A DNA stretch of 64,000 bases from an uncultured Pelagibacteraceae bacterium. GTDB lineage: Bacteria; Pseudomonadota; Alphaproteobacteria; Pelagibacterales; Pelagibacteraceae. Positions 1-9,847 of this stretch are shown in pieces (the first letter of the stretch is position 1; the number at the start of each line of letters is the position of its first letter). Location: contig CACISU010000001.1 of assembly GCA_902589345.1 (NCBI GenBank), positions 1 to 64,000 of the forward strand, read 5' to 3'. A program made the position numbers and the translations under genes. The notes beneath the pieces were generated by a model. It did no database searches. It was not told where the DNA came from and was given only the letters and a program-made list of their open reading frames with translations.

Positions 1-1158
1 GAAAAGTTATACAATTTTGATTTCGACATAAACTTTGATAAAAATGAAATATTATTTGAGGAATTAAATTATATTAAAAATAAAAATAAAAAATCTAATT
101 TAAAAGCTCAAGGCAAATATACTAAAAACAAAGAGTTAATTTTTAATAATATTAATTTTGAAGATGAAGTAAATATTTTTAATATTAAGAACCTTTTTAT
201 TAATAAAAATTTTAAAATTATTAAATTTGATAAAATAGTTAATAACTACTTAACTAATGATCAAATACAAAATGATTATTCTATCATTTCAAAAAAAAAA
301 AATTATATAATAACCGGTTCAACATATGATGGTATTAAATTGCTAGATAATATGTTTAATGATAGTGGCAAAAATTTCTTTGATATTTTTGAAAATCTAA
401 ATAACAAAATAATTGTTGATTTAAAACAAGTTTACATTGATCAAATTAATTATCTTCAAGACTTCAAAGCTTCAATAGAATTTAGAAATAATAAAATTAA
501 AAATTTAGTATTAGACTCTAATTTTTCCAATAACAAAGAATTGAAGTTGACAATTAATACAACAAAAAATGGTGAAAAAGTTACAACTCTGTTTTCAGAT
601 TACCCTAAACCTTTAGTTAATAGATATAAGTTTATAAAAGGTTTTGAAAAAGGCACTCTTGATTTTCAATCTGTAAAAAAAACAAATGTTTCAAAATCAG
701 TGCTTAAAATTGATAATTTTAAGGTAAAAGAAGTACCAGCACTAGCAAAGTTATTGTCCCTAGCATCTCTTCAAGGAATAGCTGACACTCTAACTGGAGA
801 AGGTATTAGATTTACAGATTTTGAAATGATTTTTTCGAACAAAGATAATTTAATGACAATCGAAGAAATTTATGCAATTGGACCGGCAATTTCTATTTTA
901 ATGGAGGGATATATTGAAACAAATAAATTAATAAGTTTAAGGGGAACTTTGGTGCCAGCAAGAACAATCAATCGTACTATTTCATCTATACCTCTTTTAG
1001 GAGATATATTAGTTGGAAAGAAAGTTGGAGAAGGTGTATTTGGTGTAAGTTTTAAAATTAAAGGGCCACCTAAAAAGTTAAAAACTACAGTTAATCCAAT
1101 TAAAACTCTAACTCCAAGATTTATAACTAGAACTTTAGATAAAATTAAAAAAAATTAA
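1..1158 (+). CDS. AsmA/YhdP-like (DUF3971 family) protein, C-terminal part
   Basis: The reading frame is already open at base 1, so this is the C-terminal 385 residues of a longer protein cut by the window edge. The last 150 residues match the general look of AsmA/YhdP-like envelope proteins: a conserved stretch around LSLASLQGIADTLTGEG, then GPAISILMEGYI and RGTLVPARTIN, and a final IPLLGDILVGKK. Such proteins are long beta-rich bridges thought to carry lipids between inner and outer membrane. The ends of this gene and tyrS overlap by 4 bases in convergent orientation. The upstream part is unusually Asn/Lys/Ile rich, as expected for this AT-rich genome. Family call is by motif memory, not by search. 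Confidence 0.7.
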   Translation, partial: EKLYNFDFDINFDKNEILFEELNYIKNKNKKSNLKAQGKYTKNKELIFNNINFEDEVNIFNIKNLFINKNFKIIKFDKIVNNYLTNDQIQNDYSIISKKKNYIITGSTYDGIKLLDNMFNDSGKNFFDIFENLNNKIIVDLKQVYIDQINYLQDFKASIEFRNNKIKNLVLDSNFSNNKELKLTINTTKNGEKVTTLFSDYPKPLVNRYKFIKGFEKGTLDFQSVKKTNVSKSVLKIDNFKVKEVPALAKLLSLASLQGIADTLTGEGIRFTDFEMIFSNKDNLMTIEEIYAIGPAISILMEGYIETNKLISLRGTLVPARTINRTISSIPLLGDILVGKKVGEGVFGVSFKIKGPPKKLKTTVNPIKTLTPRFITRTLDKIKKN

Positions 1159-2384
1159 TCTAATTCTATTTTAATATGTTTTTTCTTACCTATCGAAAGT
1201 TTAATAAAACCATCTTTATTAAATGATACATTTTTTATTAGATACTTTTCATCATCGATTGTTTTATTATTAATTTTAATTCCACTTCCTTTAATTAATC
1301 TTCTTACCTCACTCTTTGAAATTTGTATTTTCGTTAAAGAAACCAATTCAACTATTGTTAAGTTATTTAACTTACTTTTACTTATACTGTATGTAGGCAA
1401 TCCTTCACCACTTAAATTTTGTTCAAAAGTTTTTTTTGCTGTAGCTTCAGCTTTTTCTGATTCTTTTTTGCCATGTAGCATTGTAGTTGCTTCGTTTGCT
1501 AATTTAATTTTTAGTTGATTTATGTCATTATCTTTTGATTTATTAATTTCATCAATTGTTAAATCTGTAAACATTTTTAAAAATTTAATTACATCGTTAT
1601 CATCAGTGTTTCTCCAAAATTGCCAATACTCATATGATGATAATAAATTTTTATCTAGCCATATAGCTCCAGTTTCAGTTTTACCCATTTTGGTTCCACC
1701 AGCTAACGTAATTAATGGAGTAGTTAGACCGTAGGCTATATTATTAGAATGTCTTTTTATAAGTTCAGTTCCATTAATTATATTTCCCCATTGGTCAGAA
1801 CCACCGATTTGCAATATACAATTTTCTTTTTTATTTAATTCTAAAAAATCATAAGCTTGTAAAATCATATAATTAAATTCCATATAACTTAAAGATTGTT
1901 CTCTATCTAATCTTGTTTTCACGCTTTCAAATGTTAACATTTTATTTATTGTAAAATGTTTTCCAATATCTCTTAGAAAAGAGATATAATTTAATCCCTT
2001 GAGCCAAGAATAATTATTTACAAATATAGGTTTAGTTTTTGTATCACTATTGTCTAAATAATTTTTTAGTATCTTTTCGATATTTTTAATATTTTTTTCT
2101 ATTTCTTCTTCACTTAAAATTTTTCTAGTTTTATCTTTACCGGAAGGATCACCAATTCTGGTTGTACCACCACCAATTAATACAATAGGTCTATGACCAT
2201 GCTTTTGCATTAATCTTAAACACATTATTTGAAGCAAACTACCAACATGAAGACTTTCAGCAGTACAGTCAAATCCGATATATCCTTTGATTTTTTCTTT
2301 ATCTAATAATTTAGATAAATCTTCTTCATTTGTGCATTGATAAAAATATCCTCTATCTTTAAATTCTTTTAAAAATTTATTCAT
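1155..2384 (-). CDS. tyrS: Tyrosyl-tRNA synthetase
   Basis: Charges tRNA-Tyr with tyrosine in the cytoplasm. The 409-residue length is normal for bacterial TyrS. The class I signature appears as HVGS at residues 46-49 (HIGH equivalent) and KMGKT at 232-236 (KMSKS equivalent). GSDQWGN at 195-201 and the YMEFNYMILQAYDF segment belong to the tyrosine-binding region. The last 60 residues form an S4-like RNA-binding domain (QISKSEVRRLIKGSGIKIN). It converges on the AsmA-like gene and diverges from anmK with a 47-base gap, so both promoters must lie in that short gap. Confidence 0.96.
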   Translation of the reverse strand: MNKFLKEFKDRGYFYQCTNEEDLSKLLDKEKIKGYIGFDCTAESLHVGSLLQIMCLRLMQKHGHRPIVLIGGGTTRIGDPSGKDKTRKILSEEEIEKNIKNIEKILKNYLDNSDTKTKPIFVNNYSWLKGLNYISFLRDIGKHFTINKMLTFESVKTRLDREQSLSYMEFNYMILQAYDFLELNKKENCILQIGGSDQWGNIINGTELIKRHSNNIAYGLTTPLITLAGGTKMGKTETGAIWLDKNLLSSYEYWQFWRNTDDNDVIKFLKMFTDLTIDEINKSKDNDINQLKIKLANEATTMLHGKKESEKAEATAKKTFEQNLSGEGLPTYSISKSKLNNLTIVELVSLTKIQISKSEVRRLIKGSGIKINNKTIDDEKYLIKNVSFNKDGFIKLSIGKKKHIKIELD

Positions 2385-2431
2385 AGGTCTATAGTTCTAC
2401 AATATACATTATTTAATAAAAAAAAATAAGA

Positions 2432-3538
2432 ATGGGAAAGATTTATACAGCCTTAGGATTGATGAGTGGTACTTCAATGGATGGCGTAGATGCCTCAATT
2501 ATTCAAACTGATGGAAGGTCTAAATATAAGGCAATTTTAAACAAATATTTTGAGTATCCGTCTAGCATTTATCAAAATTTAATTAAACTTAGAGATAAAA
2601 TAAAAAGTTCAAAAGATCTAAAAAAACATCAAAAAAAAATAAGAGGTGTTGAAAAAGAGATAACAATTTTTCATGCTAAAGTAGTTAATAAGACTCTCAA
2701 AAAAACAAAAAAAAATGTAGATTTCATAGGATTTCATGGGCAAACAATTTTTCATAACGCTGATGAAAAAATCACCAATCAGCTTGGAGATGGGAAACTT
2801 TTATCAAAACTTACTAAGAAAAAAGTTGTTTACAACTTTAGAAATAATGATTTAAAAAATGGAGGAGAGGGCGCACCTTTAACTCCAATATTTCATCAAC
2901 TTTTACAAAACAAATTTAATATCAAAGCTGTAAGTTTTTATAATATAGGTGGAATATTAAATAGGACTACTATCTCGAGCGGTGGTTTAGTAACAGCAAG
3001 AGATATAGGTCCAGGCATGTGTTTAATAGACAAATGGATAAGAACTAAGACTAAAAAAAAATATGATAAAAATGGAAATTTAGCAAAGCTTGGAAAAGTT
3101 AATAAAAAAATTCTTGATAAATACTGGAAAATTTTTCAATCATCTGATCGAAAACGACTATCATACGATATAAAAGATTTTGATATTTCTTTAGCTAAAA
3201 AATTATCTTTAAAAGATGGAGCTGCAACTTTAACTGTTAATACTGCAAAATGTTTGATTTTTGATTTTAAATTTATTAATCAAAATTTTGATGCTTTCAA
3301 AGAAAAAAAAATTTTATGTGGCGGAGGAAGAAAAAATAAATTTTTAGTCAATATAATAAAATCATCGAATAAAAATGTAAAACTTATAGATGATTACGGA
3401 GTAGATGGAGATTTTGTAGAATCCCAAGCTTTTGCATATCTTGCAATAAGATCCTTTTTAAAATTACCTATCTCATTTCCTAGAACTACTGGATGTAGAA
3501 AACCATGTTCTGGTGGAGTAATTGCAAAAGATATTTAA
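2432..3538 (+). CDS. anmK: Anhydro-N-acetylmuramic acid kinase
   Basis: Phosphorylates 1,6-anhydro-MurNAc to MurNAc-6-phosphate in peptidoglycan recycling. The N-terminus carries the diagnostic GLMSGTSMDGVD motif at residues 9-20. GFHGQTI, NIGGILN and DIGPGMCLID are the other ASKHA-fold sugar-kinase motifs, and LCGGGRKN is the C-terminal phosphate-binding loop. The 368-residue length is normal. It diverges from tyrS, and its stop overlaps the convergent hydrolase gene by 4 bases. In SAR11-like genomes this is one of few cell-wall recycling genes. Confidence 0.95.
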   Translation: MGKIYTALGLMSGTSMDGVDASIIQTDGRSKYKAILNKYFEYPSSIYQNLIKLRDKIKSSKDLKKHQKKIRGVEKEITIFHAKVVNKTLKKTKKNVDFIGFHGQTIFHNADEKITNQLGDGKLLSKLTKKKVVYNFRNNDLKNGGEGAPLTPIFHQLLQNKFNIKAVSFYNIGGILNRTTISSGGLVTARDIGPGMCLIDKWIRTKTKKKYDKNGNLAKLGKVNKKILDKYWKIFQSSDRKRLSYDIKDFDISLAKKLSLKDGAATLTVNTAKCLIFDFKFINQNFDAFKEKKILCGGGRKNKFLVNIIKSSNKNVKLIDDYGVDGDFVESQAFAYLAIRSFLKLPISFPRTTGCRKPCSGGVIAKDI

Positions 3539-4191
3539 TATAAAGCGGACTCTTTGGAAATATATTTATTCAAAGATTTAATTAATAAATTTTCTGATTT
3601 TGAAAAAAAATGATTTGCTTCAGAAATATTTTCAAATTCTACTTTAATGCCTTTTTGTGCACTTAGTCTTGAATTTAATTCTTTAATATAATTTTCTGGT
3701 ACAAGCTCATCCTTTTTTCCATACACAACCATTCCTGATGTTGGGCATGGCGATAAAAAGGAAAAATCATATACATTTGGTTGTGGTGATATAGCTATGA
3801 ATCTATTTATTTCAGGTCTTCTCATTAATAACTGCATTGCAATTAACGAACCAAAAGAAAATCCAGATATCCAACATTGTGAGTTATCAAAATTTTCTCT
3901 TTCCAACCAGTCCAGTGCAGCGGCAGCGTCAGCAAGTTCCCCTTGTCCATTATCAAAATCTCCGTCACTTTTTCCAACACCTCTAAAATTAAATCTACAA
4001 ACTGAAAAATCATTTTCCATGAAAGTATTGAAAGTATCTACAACTACTTTATTGTTCATAGTTCCTCCATATTGGGGATGAGGATGGAGCATCAAGGCTA
4101 TAGGTGAAGTATTTTTTTTACTCTTGTAATATTTTGCTTCTATTCTTCCTGCTGGTCCTGGAATAAAAATTTCTAAAATTTTGCTGTCCAT
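3535..4191 (-). CDS. Alpha/beta hydrolase, YsgA/CocE-like small type
   Basis: A 218-residue alpha/beta hydrolase. HPHPQYGGTMNN at residues 36-47 is the oxyanion-region signature of a widespread proteobacterial family. FNFRGVGKSDG follows, then the nucleophile elbow GFSFGS at 110-115 (Ser112). YGKKDELVP supplies the probable acid and EANHFF the probable catalytic His. There is no signal peptide, so it is cytoplasmic. The substrate is not known. It diverges from iscR with about 130 bases between them. Confidence 0.85.
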   Translation of the reverse strand: MDSKILEIFIPGPAGRIEAKYYKSKKNTSPIALMLHPHPQYGGTMNNKVVVDTFNTFMENDFSVCRFNFRGVGKSDGDFDNGQGELADAAAALDWLERENFDNSQCWISGFSFGSLIAMQLLMRRPEINRFIAISPQPNVYDFSFLSPCPTSGMVVYGKKDELVPENYIKELNSRLSAQKGIKVEFENISEANHFFSKSENLLIKSLNKYISKESALY

Positions 4192-4274
4192 ATAATGTTA
4201 TTGATAATCAATCTCAAAAAAAATTAAGTTTTTCTATCAAAGTTGAGCATTAAAAAGCAAGTTTATTATTTTGA

Positions 4275-4299
4275 ATACTTGACTAATTTAGTCGGGTAT
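4275..4299 (+). promoter_or_regulatory. IscR type 1 binding site overlapping the iscR-suf promoter
   Basis: This 25-base stretch fits at every position the degenerate E. coli-derived type 1 IscR consensus as I remember it (ATASYYGACTRWWWYAGTCRRSTAT). It contains TTGACT at 4279-4284, a good -35, and a TATATA/TATAAG -10-like stretch follows at 4301-4308. Holo-IscR bound here would block the promoter, giving negative autoregulation of iscR and the SUF genes behind it. The consensus is established for IscR; its use in this organism is inferred. Confidence 0.85.
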
Positions 4300-4325
4300 A
4301 TATATAAGCCTTGAAATGTGGGGTT

Positions 4326-4736
4326 ATGAAGCTAACAACTAAAGGTAGATACGCCGTAATGGCACTTGCAGATATTGCGAAATTTGATGCAGTTGGCCCC
4401 GTTTCGCTGAGAGATATATCTTTAAGACAAGGTATATCAATACTTTATCTAGAACAAATTTTTCTAAAATTAAAAAAACACAACATTGTAAATAGTCTTA
4501 GAGGAATAAATGGAGGTTATAAATTAATTAAAGACCCGGTTGATTTAAAATTATCTGATATTTTTAAAGCAGTAGATGAAAAAGTGAAAACAGTCAGTTG
4601 CAATAAGAACTCAAAAAAAGGCTGTAATGGAAAATCGAGTAAATGCATAACGCACAATCTTTGGGATGAATTGGAAATACATATCAATACTTTTTTTGAA
4701 AATAGAAGTTTGAGAGATTTAGTAAATAAAAATTAA
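4326..4736 (+). CDS. iscR: Rrf2-family Fe-S cluster regulator IscR
   Basis: Transcription factor that senses Fe-S status. I chose the ATG at 4326 (MKLTTKGRYAVMALADIA), which matches the family N-terminus exactly, over an in-frame TTG 15 bases upstream. The winged-helix domain occupies roughly residues 1-80 (SLRDISLRQGIS, YLEQIFLKLKK, GINGGYKL). The [2Fe-2S] ligands are visible as C-x7-C-x6-C-x2-H in the segment ending KCITHNLW, slightly wider spaced than the E. coli C-x5-C-x5-C-x2-H as I recall it. It heads the SUF operon, 15 bases before sufB, behind a type 1 IscR box, so autoregulation is very likely. Confidence 0.93.
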   Translation: MKLTTKGRYAVMALADIAKFDAVGPVSLRDISLRQGISILYLEQIFLKLKKHNIVNSLRGINGGYKLIKDPVDLKLSDIFKAVDEKVKTVSCNKNSKKGCNGKSSKCITHNLWDELEIHINTFFENRSLRDLVNKN

Positions 4737-4751
4737 AAATATAATAAAAGA

Positions 4752-6185
4752 ATGAAAAAAGAAATAGAAAATTTAAAAGAATATAAATATGGTTTTACAA
4801 CCGATGTTGAGAATATTAGAGCTCCAAAAGGATTAAACGAAGATACAATTAAATTTATATCTGAAATTAAAAAGGAACCTAAGTGGATGTTAGAGTGGAG
4901 GCTAAAAGCGTTTGAAAGATTAAAAAAATTAAAAGAACCTAATTGGCAAAAACCAAAGTATCCAAAAATAGATTATCAAGATCTTTATTATTACTCTGCA
5001 CCAAAAAATGCTTCTTCTAAACCTAAAGATATAAAAGATTTAGATCCAAAAATATTAGAAACATATAAAAAATTAGGTATACCTCTAGAAGAGCAAAAAA
5101 GATTAAATGGCATTGCCGTTGATGCAGTTTTTGACTCAGTCTCAGTTGCTACAACTTTTAAAGAAAAATTAAATGATGTTGGGGTGATTTTTTGTTCAAT
5201 TTCTGAAGCTATTCAAAAACATCCAAATTTAGTAAAAAAATATTTAGGATCTGTAATACCAATCACTGACCACTATTTTGCAACTTTAAACTCTGCGGTT
5301 TTTACAGATGGATCTTTTGTTTACATACCAGAAGGGGTTAGATGTCCTATGGAATTATCAACTTATTTTAGAATTAATGCCTCACAAACAGGACAGTTTG
5401 AAAGAACATTAATAATTGCAGATAAAGGGAGCTATGTAAGTTATCTAGAAGGATGTACAGCTCCCATGAGAGATGAAAACCAACTTCATGCCGCTAATGT
5501 AGAATTAATTGCATTAGACGATGCTGAGATAAAATATTCTACCGTCCAAAATTGGTATCCTGGAGACGAAGATGGAAAAGGAGGAATTTATAATTTTGTT
5601 ACTAAAAGAGGTTTATGTAAAGGAACTAACTCTAAAATATCTTGGACACAAGTTGAAACAGGATCAGCGATAACATGGAAATATCCTAGCTGTATATTAA
5701 AAGGTGATAATTCAATAGGTGAATTTTATTCTATAGCTATTACAAATAACCATCAAAAAGCTGATACGGGAACCAAAATGATTCATTTAGGAAAAAATAC
5801 TAAAAGTAAAATTATTTCTAAAGGAATAAGTGCTGGCCTATCAGATATGACATATAGAGGCTTAGTAGATATTTCCTCAAAAGCAAATAATTCTAGTAAT
5901 TATACTCAATGTGACTCATTACTAATGGGGAATAAATGTGGTGCTCACACAGTTCCTTATATTAAGAATAAAAATTCAAAATCTAACGTAGCTCACGAAG
6001 CAACAACATCTAAAATAAGTGAGGACCAGTTACATTATTGTCAGCAAAGAGGATTAAACTCAGAAGAAGCAGTAGGTTTGATAGTGAATGGATTTTGTAA
6101 AGAGGTGCTTCAGCAATTGCCTATGGAATTTGCTGTAGAAGCGCAGAAATTGGTAGGTATTAGTTTAGAGGGAAGTGTCGGTTAA
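4752..6185 (+). CDS. sufB: Fe-S cluster assembly scaffold SufB
   Basis: Scaffold subunit of the SufBCD complex on which Fe-S clusters are built. The 477-residue length is typical. Visible family marks include [53 protein letters not shown] and the C-terminal [21 protein letters not shown]. The gene begins 15 bases after iscR and is directly abutted by sufC, with the sufB stop next to the sufC ATG. It should be co-regulated by IscR. Confidence 0.97.
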   Translation: MKKEIENLKEYKYGFTTDVENIRAPKGLNEDTIKFISEIKKEPKWMLEWRLKAFERLKKLKEPNWQKPKYPKIDYQDLYYYSAPKNASSKPKDIKDLDPKILETYKKLGIPLEEQKRLNGIAVDAVFDSVSVATTFKEKLNDVGVIFCSISEAIQKHPNLVKKYLGSVIPITDHYFATLNSAVFTDGSFVYIPEGVRCPMELSTYFRINASQTGQFERTLIIADKGSYVSYLEGCTAPMRDENQLHAANVELIALDDAEIKYSTVQNWYPGDEDGKGGIYNFVTKRGLCKGTNSKISWTQVETGSAITWKYPSCILKGDNSIGEFYSIAITNNHQKADTGTKMIHLGKNTKSKIISKGISAGLSDMTYRGLVDISSKANNSSNYTQCDSLLMGNKCGAHTVPYIKNKNSKSNVAHEATTSKISEDQLHYCQQRGLNSEEAVGLIVNGFCKEVLQQLPMEFAVEAQKLVGISLEGSVG

Positions 6186-6920
6186 ATGTTAAAAATAAAT
6201 AATTTAAACGCAAAGATTAAAAATAAGTCTATTTTAAAAGATTTTAAACTCGAAATAAATCCTGGTGAAGTTCATGCAATAATGGGTCCAAACGGCTCAG
6301 GCAAGAGCACTTTGTCAAATATTTTGTCAGGCAAAAAAGGTTACGATGTATCTGGAGAAATTCTATTTGAAAATAAAAATTTATTTAAACTTGAAACCGA
6401 AGAGAGAGCACATGAAGGAATATTTTTAGCATTCCAATATCCATTAGAGATACCAGGGGTAAATACAAATATTTTTTTAAAAACTTCACTTAATGCAATT
6501 AAGAAAGCTAGAGGTGAGAAGGAACTTGATGCTCTAGAATTTTTAAATCTAGTAAAAAAGAAAGCAAAAGAATTAAAATTTGAGGAAGAAAAATTGAATA
6601 GACAGTTAAATGTTGGTTTTTCTGGAGGTGAAAAAAAGAAAAATGAAATTTTACAAATGTCAATTTTACAGCCAAAGCTTTCTATATTAGATGAAACAGA
6701 CTCAGGATTAGACATAGATGCATTAAGAATAGTTGCTGATGGAGTGAATTCTTTAAGAAAAAAAGATAATTCTTTTTTAATAATCACTCACTATCAAAGA
6801 TTATTGGATTATATCAAGCCAGATTATGTTCACGTTTTAATAAATGGCAAAATAATGAAATCAGGAGGACCAGAATTAGCTATAGAATTAGAAAAGAAAG
6901 GTTACGAAAGTTATAATTAA
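6186..6920 (+). CDS. sufC: Fe-S assembly ATPase SufC
   Basis: ABC-type ATPase of SufBCD. Walker A is GPNGSGKST at residues 34-42, the signature is FSGGEKKKNEI, Walker B is LSILDETDSGLD, and the switch His lies in LIITHYQRLLDYI. The 244-residue length is normal. ATP hydrolysis drives the conformational change of the scaffold. No transmembrane partner exists because this ABC protein works in the cytosol. It lies head to tail with sufB and sufD with no spacing. Confidence 0.97.
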   Translation: MLKINNLNAKIKNKSILKDFKLEINPGEVHAIMGPNGSGKSTLSNILSGKKGYDVSGEILFENKNLFKLETEERAHEGIFLAFQYPLEIPGVNTNIFLKTSLNAIKKARGEKELDALEFLNLVKKKAKELKFEEEKLNRQLNVGFSGGEKKKNEILQMSILQPKLSILDETDSGLDIDALRIVADGVNSLRKKDNSFLIITHYQRLLDYIKPDYVHVLINGKIMKSGGPELAIELEKKGYESYN

Positions 6921-8165
6921 ATGGAAGAAAAAATAAAAAATGATTTTGAAAAAATAATTGAGAATTCAAAATTTTCTAACAAAGATATTGAGTTAAAGAG
7001 AGATTTTTTAAATAAATTCATAGTAAGTGGCTTTCCAAATAAAAAGCTTGAAAATTGGAAATTTTCAGATTTAAACCAAATTATAAAAAAAAATATAGGT
7101 GACCTTAGTTTTTACACAAATTATTCTATACCAAATAAACTAAATCCATCGATTTATATAGATGGATTAGAACATAATAAAATTGTTTTTATAAATGGTA
7201 GAATAGAAAAAATAGATTTTAAGTACGAGGAAAAAGATAAAATTCAAATATCAGATCAATTTGAATTAAAAAAAGATACTAAAGTTACTAATTCATTAAT
7301 TAATCTAAATAATGCTTTTGCTAATAAATATTTTAAAATTGTAATAAAAAAAAATTATTCTATTAGAAAACCTCTAGTTATTTATCACACAACTAATAAT
7401 ATTAATTCTAAAAATATTAATTTAAGATTAGATTTTGTATTAGAGAAAAACAGTTCTTTAAAAATAGTTGATATATTTAACGATCAATCTGAGAAAAATT
7501 TTATAAATGTTTTTTATAATTTTGAATTAAATCAAGATTCGATTTTAAAAAATTATAAAATAGATCAAATAGAAAATAATAATATTAAGTATTCATTTAA
7601 TAATATTGTACAACAAGAAAATAGTGTTTCTGAAACATTTATTTTATCCTCAGGATCGAATTTTATAAAAAATGAAATAAATTGCGATTTAATTGGAAAA
7701 TATTCGTCAGCTTTTATAAATGGTATTTTTTCACTTAAGCAAAAAAAACATCATGAGATTAAAACTAATATAAATCATCTTATTGATAACACGAAAAGTT
7801 ATCAATTGATTAAAAGTGTATTAGAGAATGAGTCAAAAGCAGTTTATCAGGGAAAAATATTTGTAGACTCAAAAGCTCAAAAAACTGACGGTTATCAATT
7901 AAGCAAAGCAATACTTCTTAACGAAACCACAGAATTTAATGCAAAACCAGAATTAGAAATATACGCCGACGATGTAAAATGCTCACATGGATCAGCATCA
8001 GGAAGCTTAAATGATGATGCAATATTTTACTTAATGTCTAGAGGACTAAATTATACAGAAGCTAAAAAACTTTTAATTAATGGATTTTTGCTAGAAGTTG
8101 TTGAAAAAATTACAGACTCTCAAATTAAAAACTTAATTAAAAATATGATTGGATTAAAAGAATGA
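6921..8165 (+). CDS. sufD: Fe-S assembly protein SufD
   Basis: Paralogue of SufB that completes the SufBC2D complex and is needed for iron entry. The N-terminal half is poorly conserved and very Asn/Lys/Ile rich. The C-terminal beta-helix part holds the typical features: TDGYQLSKAILLNE, then KPELEIYADDVKCSHGSASGSL, and LMSRGLNYTEAKKLLINGF. The 414-residue length is in the family range. The stop overlaps the sufS start by 4 bases, indicating translational coupling. Confidence 0.95.
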   Translation: MEEKIKNDFEKIIENSKFSNKDIELKRDFLNKFIVSGFPNKKLENWKFSDLNQIIKKNIGDLSFYTNYSIPNKLNPSIYIDGLEHNKIVFINGRIEKIDFKYEEKDKIQISDQFELKKDTKVTNSLINLNNAFANKYFKIVIKKNYSIRKPLVIYHTTNNINSKNINLRLDFVLEKNSSLKIVDIFNDQSEKNFINVFYNFELNQDSILKNYKIDQIENNNIKYSFNNIVQQENSVSETFILSSGSNFIKNEINCDLIGKYSSAFINGIFSLKQKKHHEIKTNINHLIDNTKSYQLIKSVLENESKAVYQGKIFVDSKAQKTDGYQLSKAILLNETTEFNAKPELEIYADDVKCSHGSASGSLNDDAIFYLMSRGLNYTEAKKLLINGFLLEVVEKITDSQIKNLIKNMIGLKE

Positions 8166-9382
8166 ATATTCAAAATATAAAAAAAGAATTTCCAATTTTT
8201 AAAAACAAAGTTCAAAATAATGATCTAGTTTATCTAGACAGTGCAAATTCATCACAAAAACCTTTGGTAGTTGTTGATAGAATTTATGATTTTTATACAA
8301 AGGAATTTTCAAATGTTGGAAGAAGTGTACATTATCTGGCTGTTGCTGCTACCAATTTATATGAAAATACTAGGATTTCAGTTCAAAAATATATTAATGC
8401 AAAAGAAAAAGAAGAAATAGTTTTTACCAAAGGTGCAACCGAAGCAATAAATTTAGTAGCCAGTTCATTTGGTCAAAAATATCTTAAAGAAGGAGATGAG
8501 GTATTAATTTCTGAGCTTGAACATCATTCAAATTATGTACCATGGCACTATCTAAGAAAATCCAAAGGTATAAAAATAGAATTTGCAGAAATTAATAAAA
8601 ATGGGGAAATCAGTTTAGAAGAAGTAGAAAAAAAAATTACTTCAAAAACTAAAATAATTGCTCTTACTCACTTATCTAATGTAACAGGGGCAATCTTACC
8701 AATTAAACAAATAACAGAATTTGCTCATTCCAAAGGAATACCTGTATTGGTAGACGGTTGTCAAAGCGCACCTCATATGAAACTTGATATGCAAGAATTG
8801 GGTTGTGATTTTTATGCAATATCATGTCATAAAATGTATGGTCCAACTGGATTAGGAATACTTTATGCAAAAAAAAAATGGTTAGAGGAACTACCTCCAT
8901 ACCAAGGTGGAGGTGGAATGATAGGAGAAGTTAAAAAATCTGGAATTACTTATGGAGATTTACCAAACAAATATGAAGCAGGAACAATGGCAACAGCTCA
9001 GGTTATAGCGTTCAATGAATCAATTAAATTTATCAACGAAATTGGAATAAAAAATATTGAAAACCATGAAGAGGAATTAATTAGATATGGAGAAGAAGTT
9101 TTGAGAAAAAATAATTCTGTTAAACTTATAGGAAGTCCAAAAAAAAGAGGTGCAGTCTTATCATTTACTATAGATGGAATTCATCCTCACGATATAGCTA
9201 CAATTTTGGACGAAGATGGAGTAGCAATAAGAGCAGGACATCATTGTTGTCAGATATTACATGATAAATTGGACTTAACAGCTTCTGCAAGAGCATCAAT
9301 AGGAGTTTATAATACAAAAGATGATTTTGATAAATTAAACTCATCAATAAATAAATGTAAAAAAATATTTAATTCAAAATGA
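8162..9382 (+). CDS. sufS: Cysteine desulfurase SufS
   Basis: PLP enzyme that takes sulfur from L-cysteine as an enzyme persulfide. The PLP lysine is Lys224 in SCHKMYGPTG, and the substrate-handling His/Cys region is RAGHHCCQ with Cys362-363. HHSNYVPWH and DGCQSAPHM are other type II desulfurase marks. The 406-residue length is normal. It overlaps both neighbours by 4 bases (sufD before, sufU after). The acceptor is presumably the SufU-type protein next door because no SufE is present in the operon. Confidence 0.96.
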   Translation: MNIQNIKKEFPIFKNKVQNNDLVYLDSANSSQKPLVVVDRIYDFYTKEFSNVGRSVHYLAVAATNLYENTRISVQKYINAKEKEEIVFTKGATEAINLVASSFGQKYLKEGDEVLISELEHHSNYVPWHYLRKSKGIKIEFAEINKNGEISLEEVEKKITSKTKIIALTHLSNVTGAILPIKQITEFAHSKGIPVLVDGCQSAPHMKLDMQELGCDFYAISCHKMYGPTGLGILYAKKKWLEELPPYQGGGGMIGEVKKSGITYGDLPNKYEAGTMATAQVIAFNESIKFINEIGIKNIENHEEELIRYGEEVLRKNNSVKLIGSPKKRGAVLSFTIDGIHPHDIATILDEDGVAIRAGHHCCQILHDKLDLTASARASIGVYNTKDDFDKLNSSINKCKKIFNSK

Positions 9383-9846
9383 ACCTAAAAGAACTTTATC
9401 AAGAAATTATATTAGATCATGGGAAAAATCCCAGAAATTTAAGAAAAACTGAAAATTTTAACAAAGATGCAAAAGGACACAATCCATTGTGTGGTGACAA
9501 AGTTCATGTTTATCTAAAGTTAAATGAAAATAAAAAAGTTGAAGATATTTCTTTTGAAGGACAAGGATGCGCAATATCTATGGCTTCAGCATCTATTATG
9601 ACAGATTTAGTAAGAGGAAAAGAAGAAAAAGAAGTAAAAGAAATTGTTAACGATTTTTTAGAAATGATTAAAGAAAAAAACCAATTAAATAATAAAATTT
9701 TACACGAAGATGAAAAAACTAAATTAATGTGTCTATCAGGTGTTAAAAACTATCCAATGAGAGTTAAATGTGCAACTTTATCTTGGCATACCTTAACTTC
9801 TGCAATAAATAACTCACAAGAAGAAATTAATTCAGAAACTGATTAG
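9379..9846 (+). CDS. sufU: SufU-type sulfur-transfer/scaffold protein
   Basis: IscU-fold partner of SufS. The conserved zinc-site residues are visible: Cys38 and Asp40 in LCGD, Cys64 in GQGCAIS, and Cys131 in VKCATL. An extra Cys118 sits in the SufU-specific insertion before the last ligand. The insertion between the second and third ligand and the location behind sufS point to SufU rather than IscU. In Firmicutes SufU accepts persulfide sulfur from SufS. That this one does so here is inferred from the absence of sufE. Confidence 0.9.
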   Translation: MNLKELYQEIILDHGKNPRNLRKTENFNKDAKGHNPLCGDKVHVYLKLNENKKVEDISFEGQGCAISMASASIMTDLVRGKEEKEVKEIVNDFLEMIKEKNQLNNKILHEDEKTKLMCLSGVKNYPMRVKCATLSWHTLTSAINNSQEEINSETD

Positions 9847-9847
9847 T

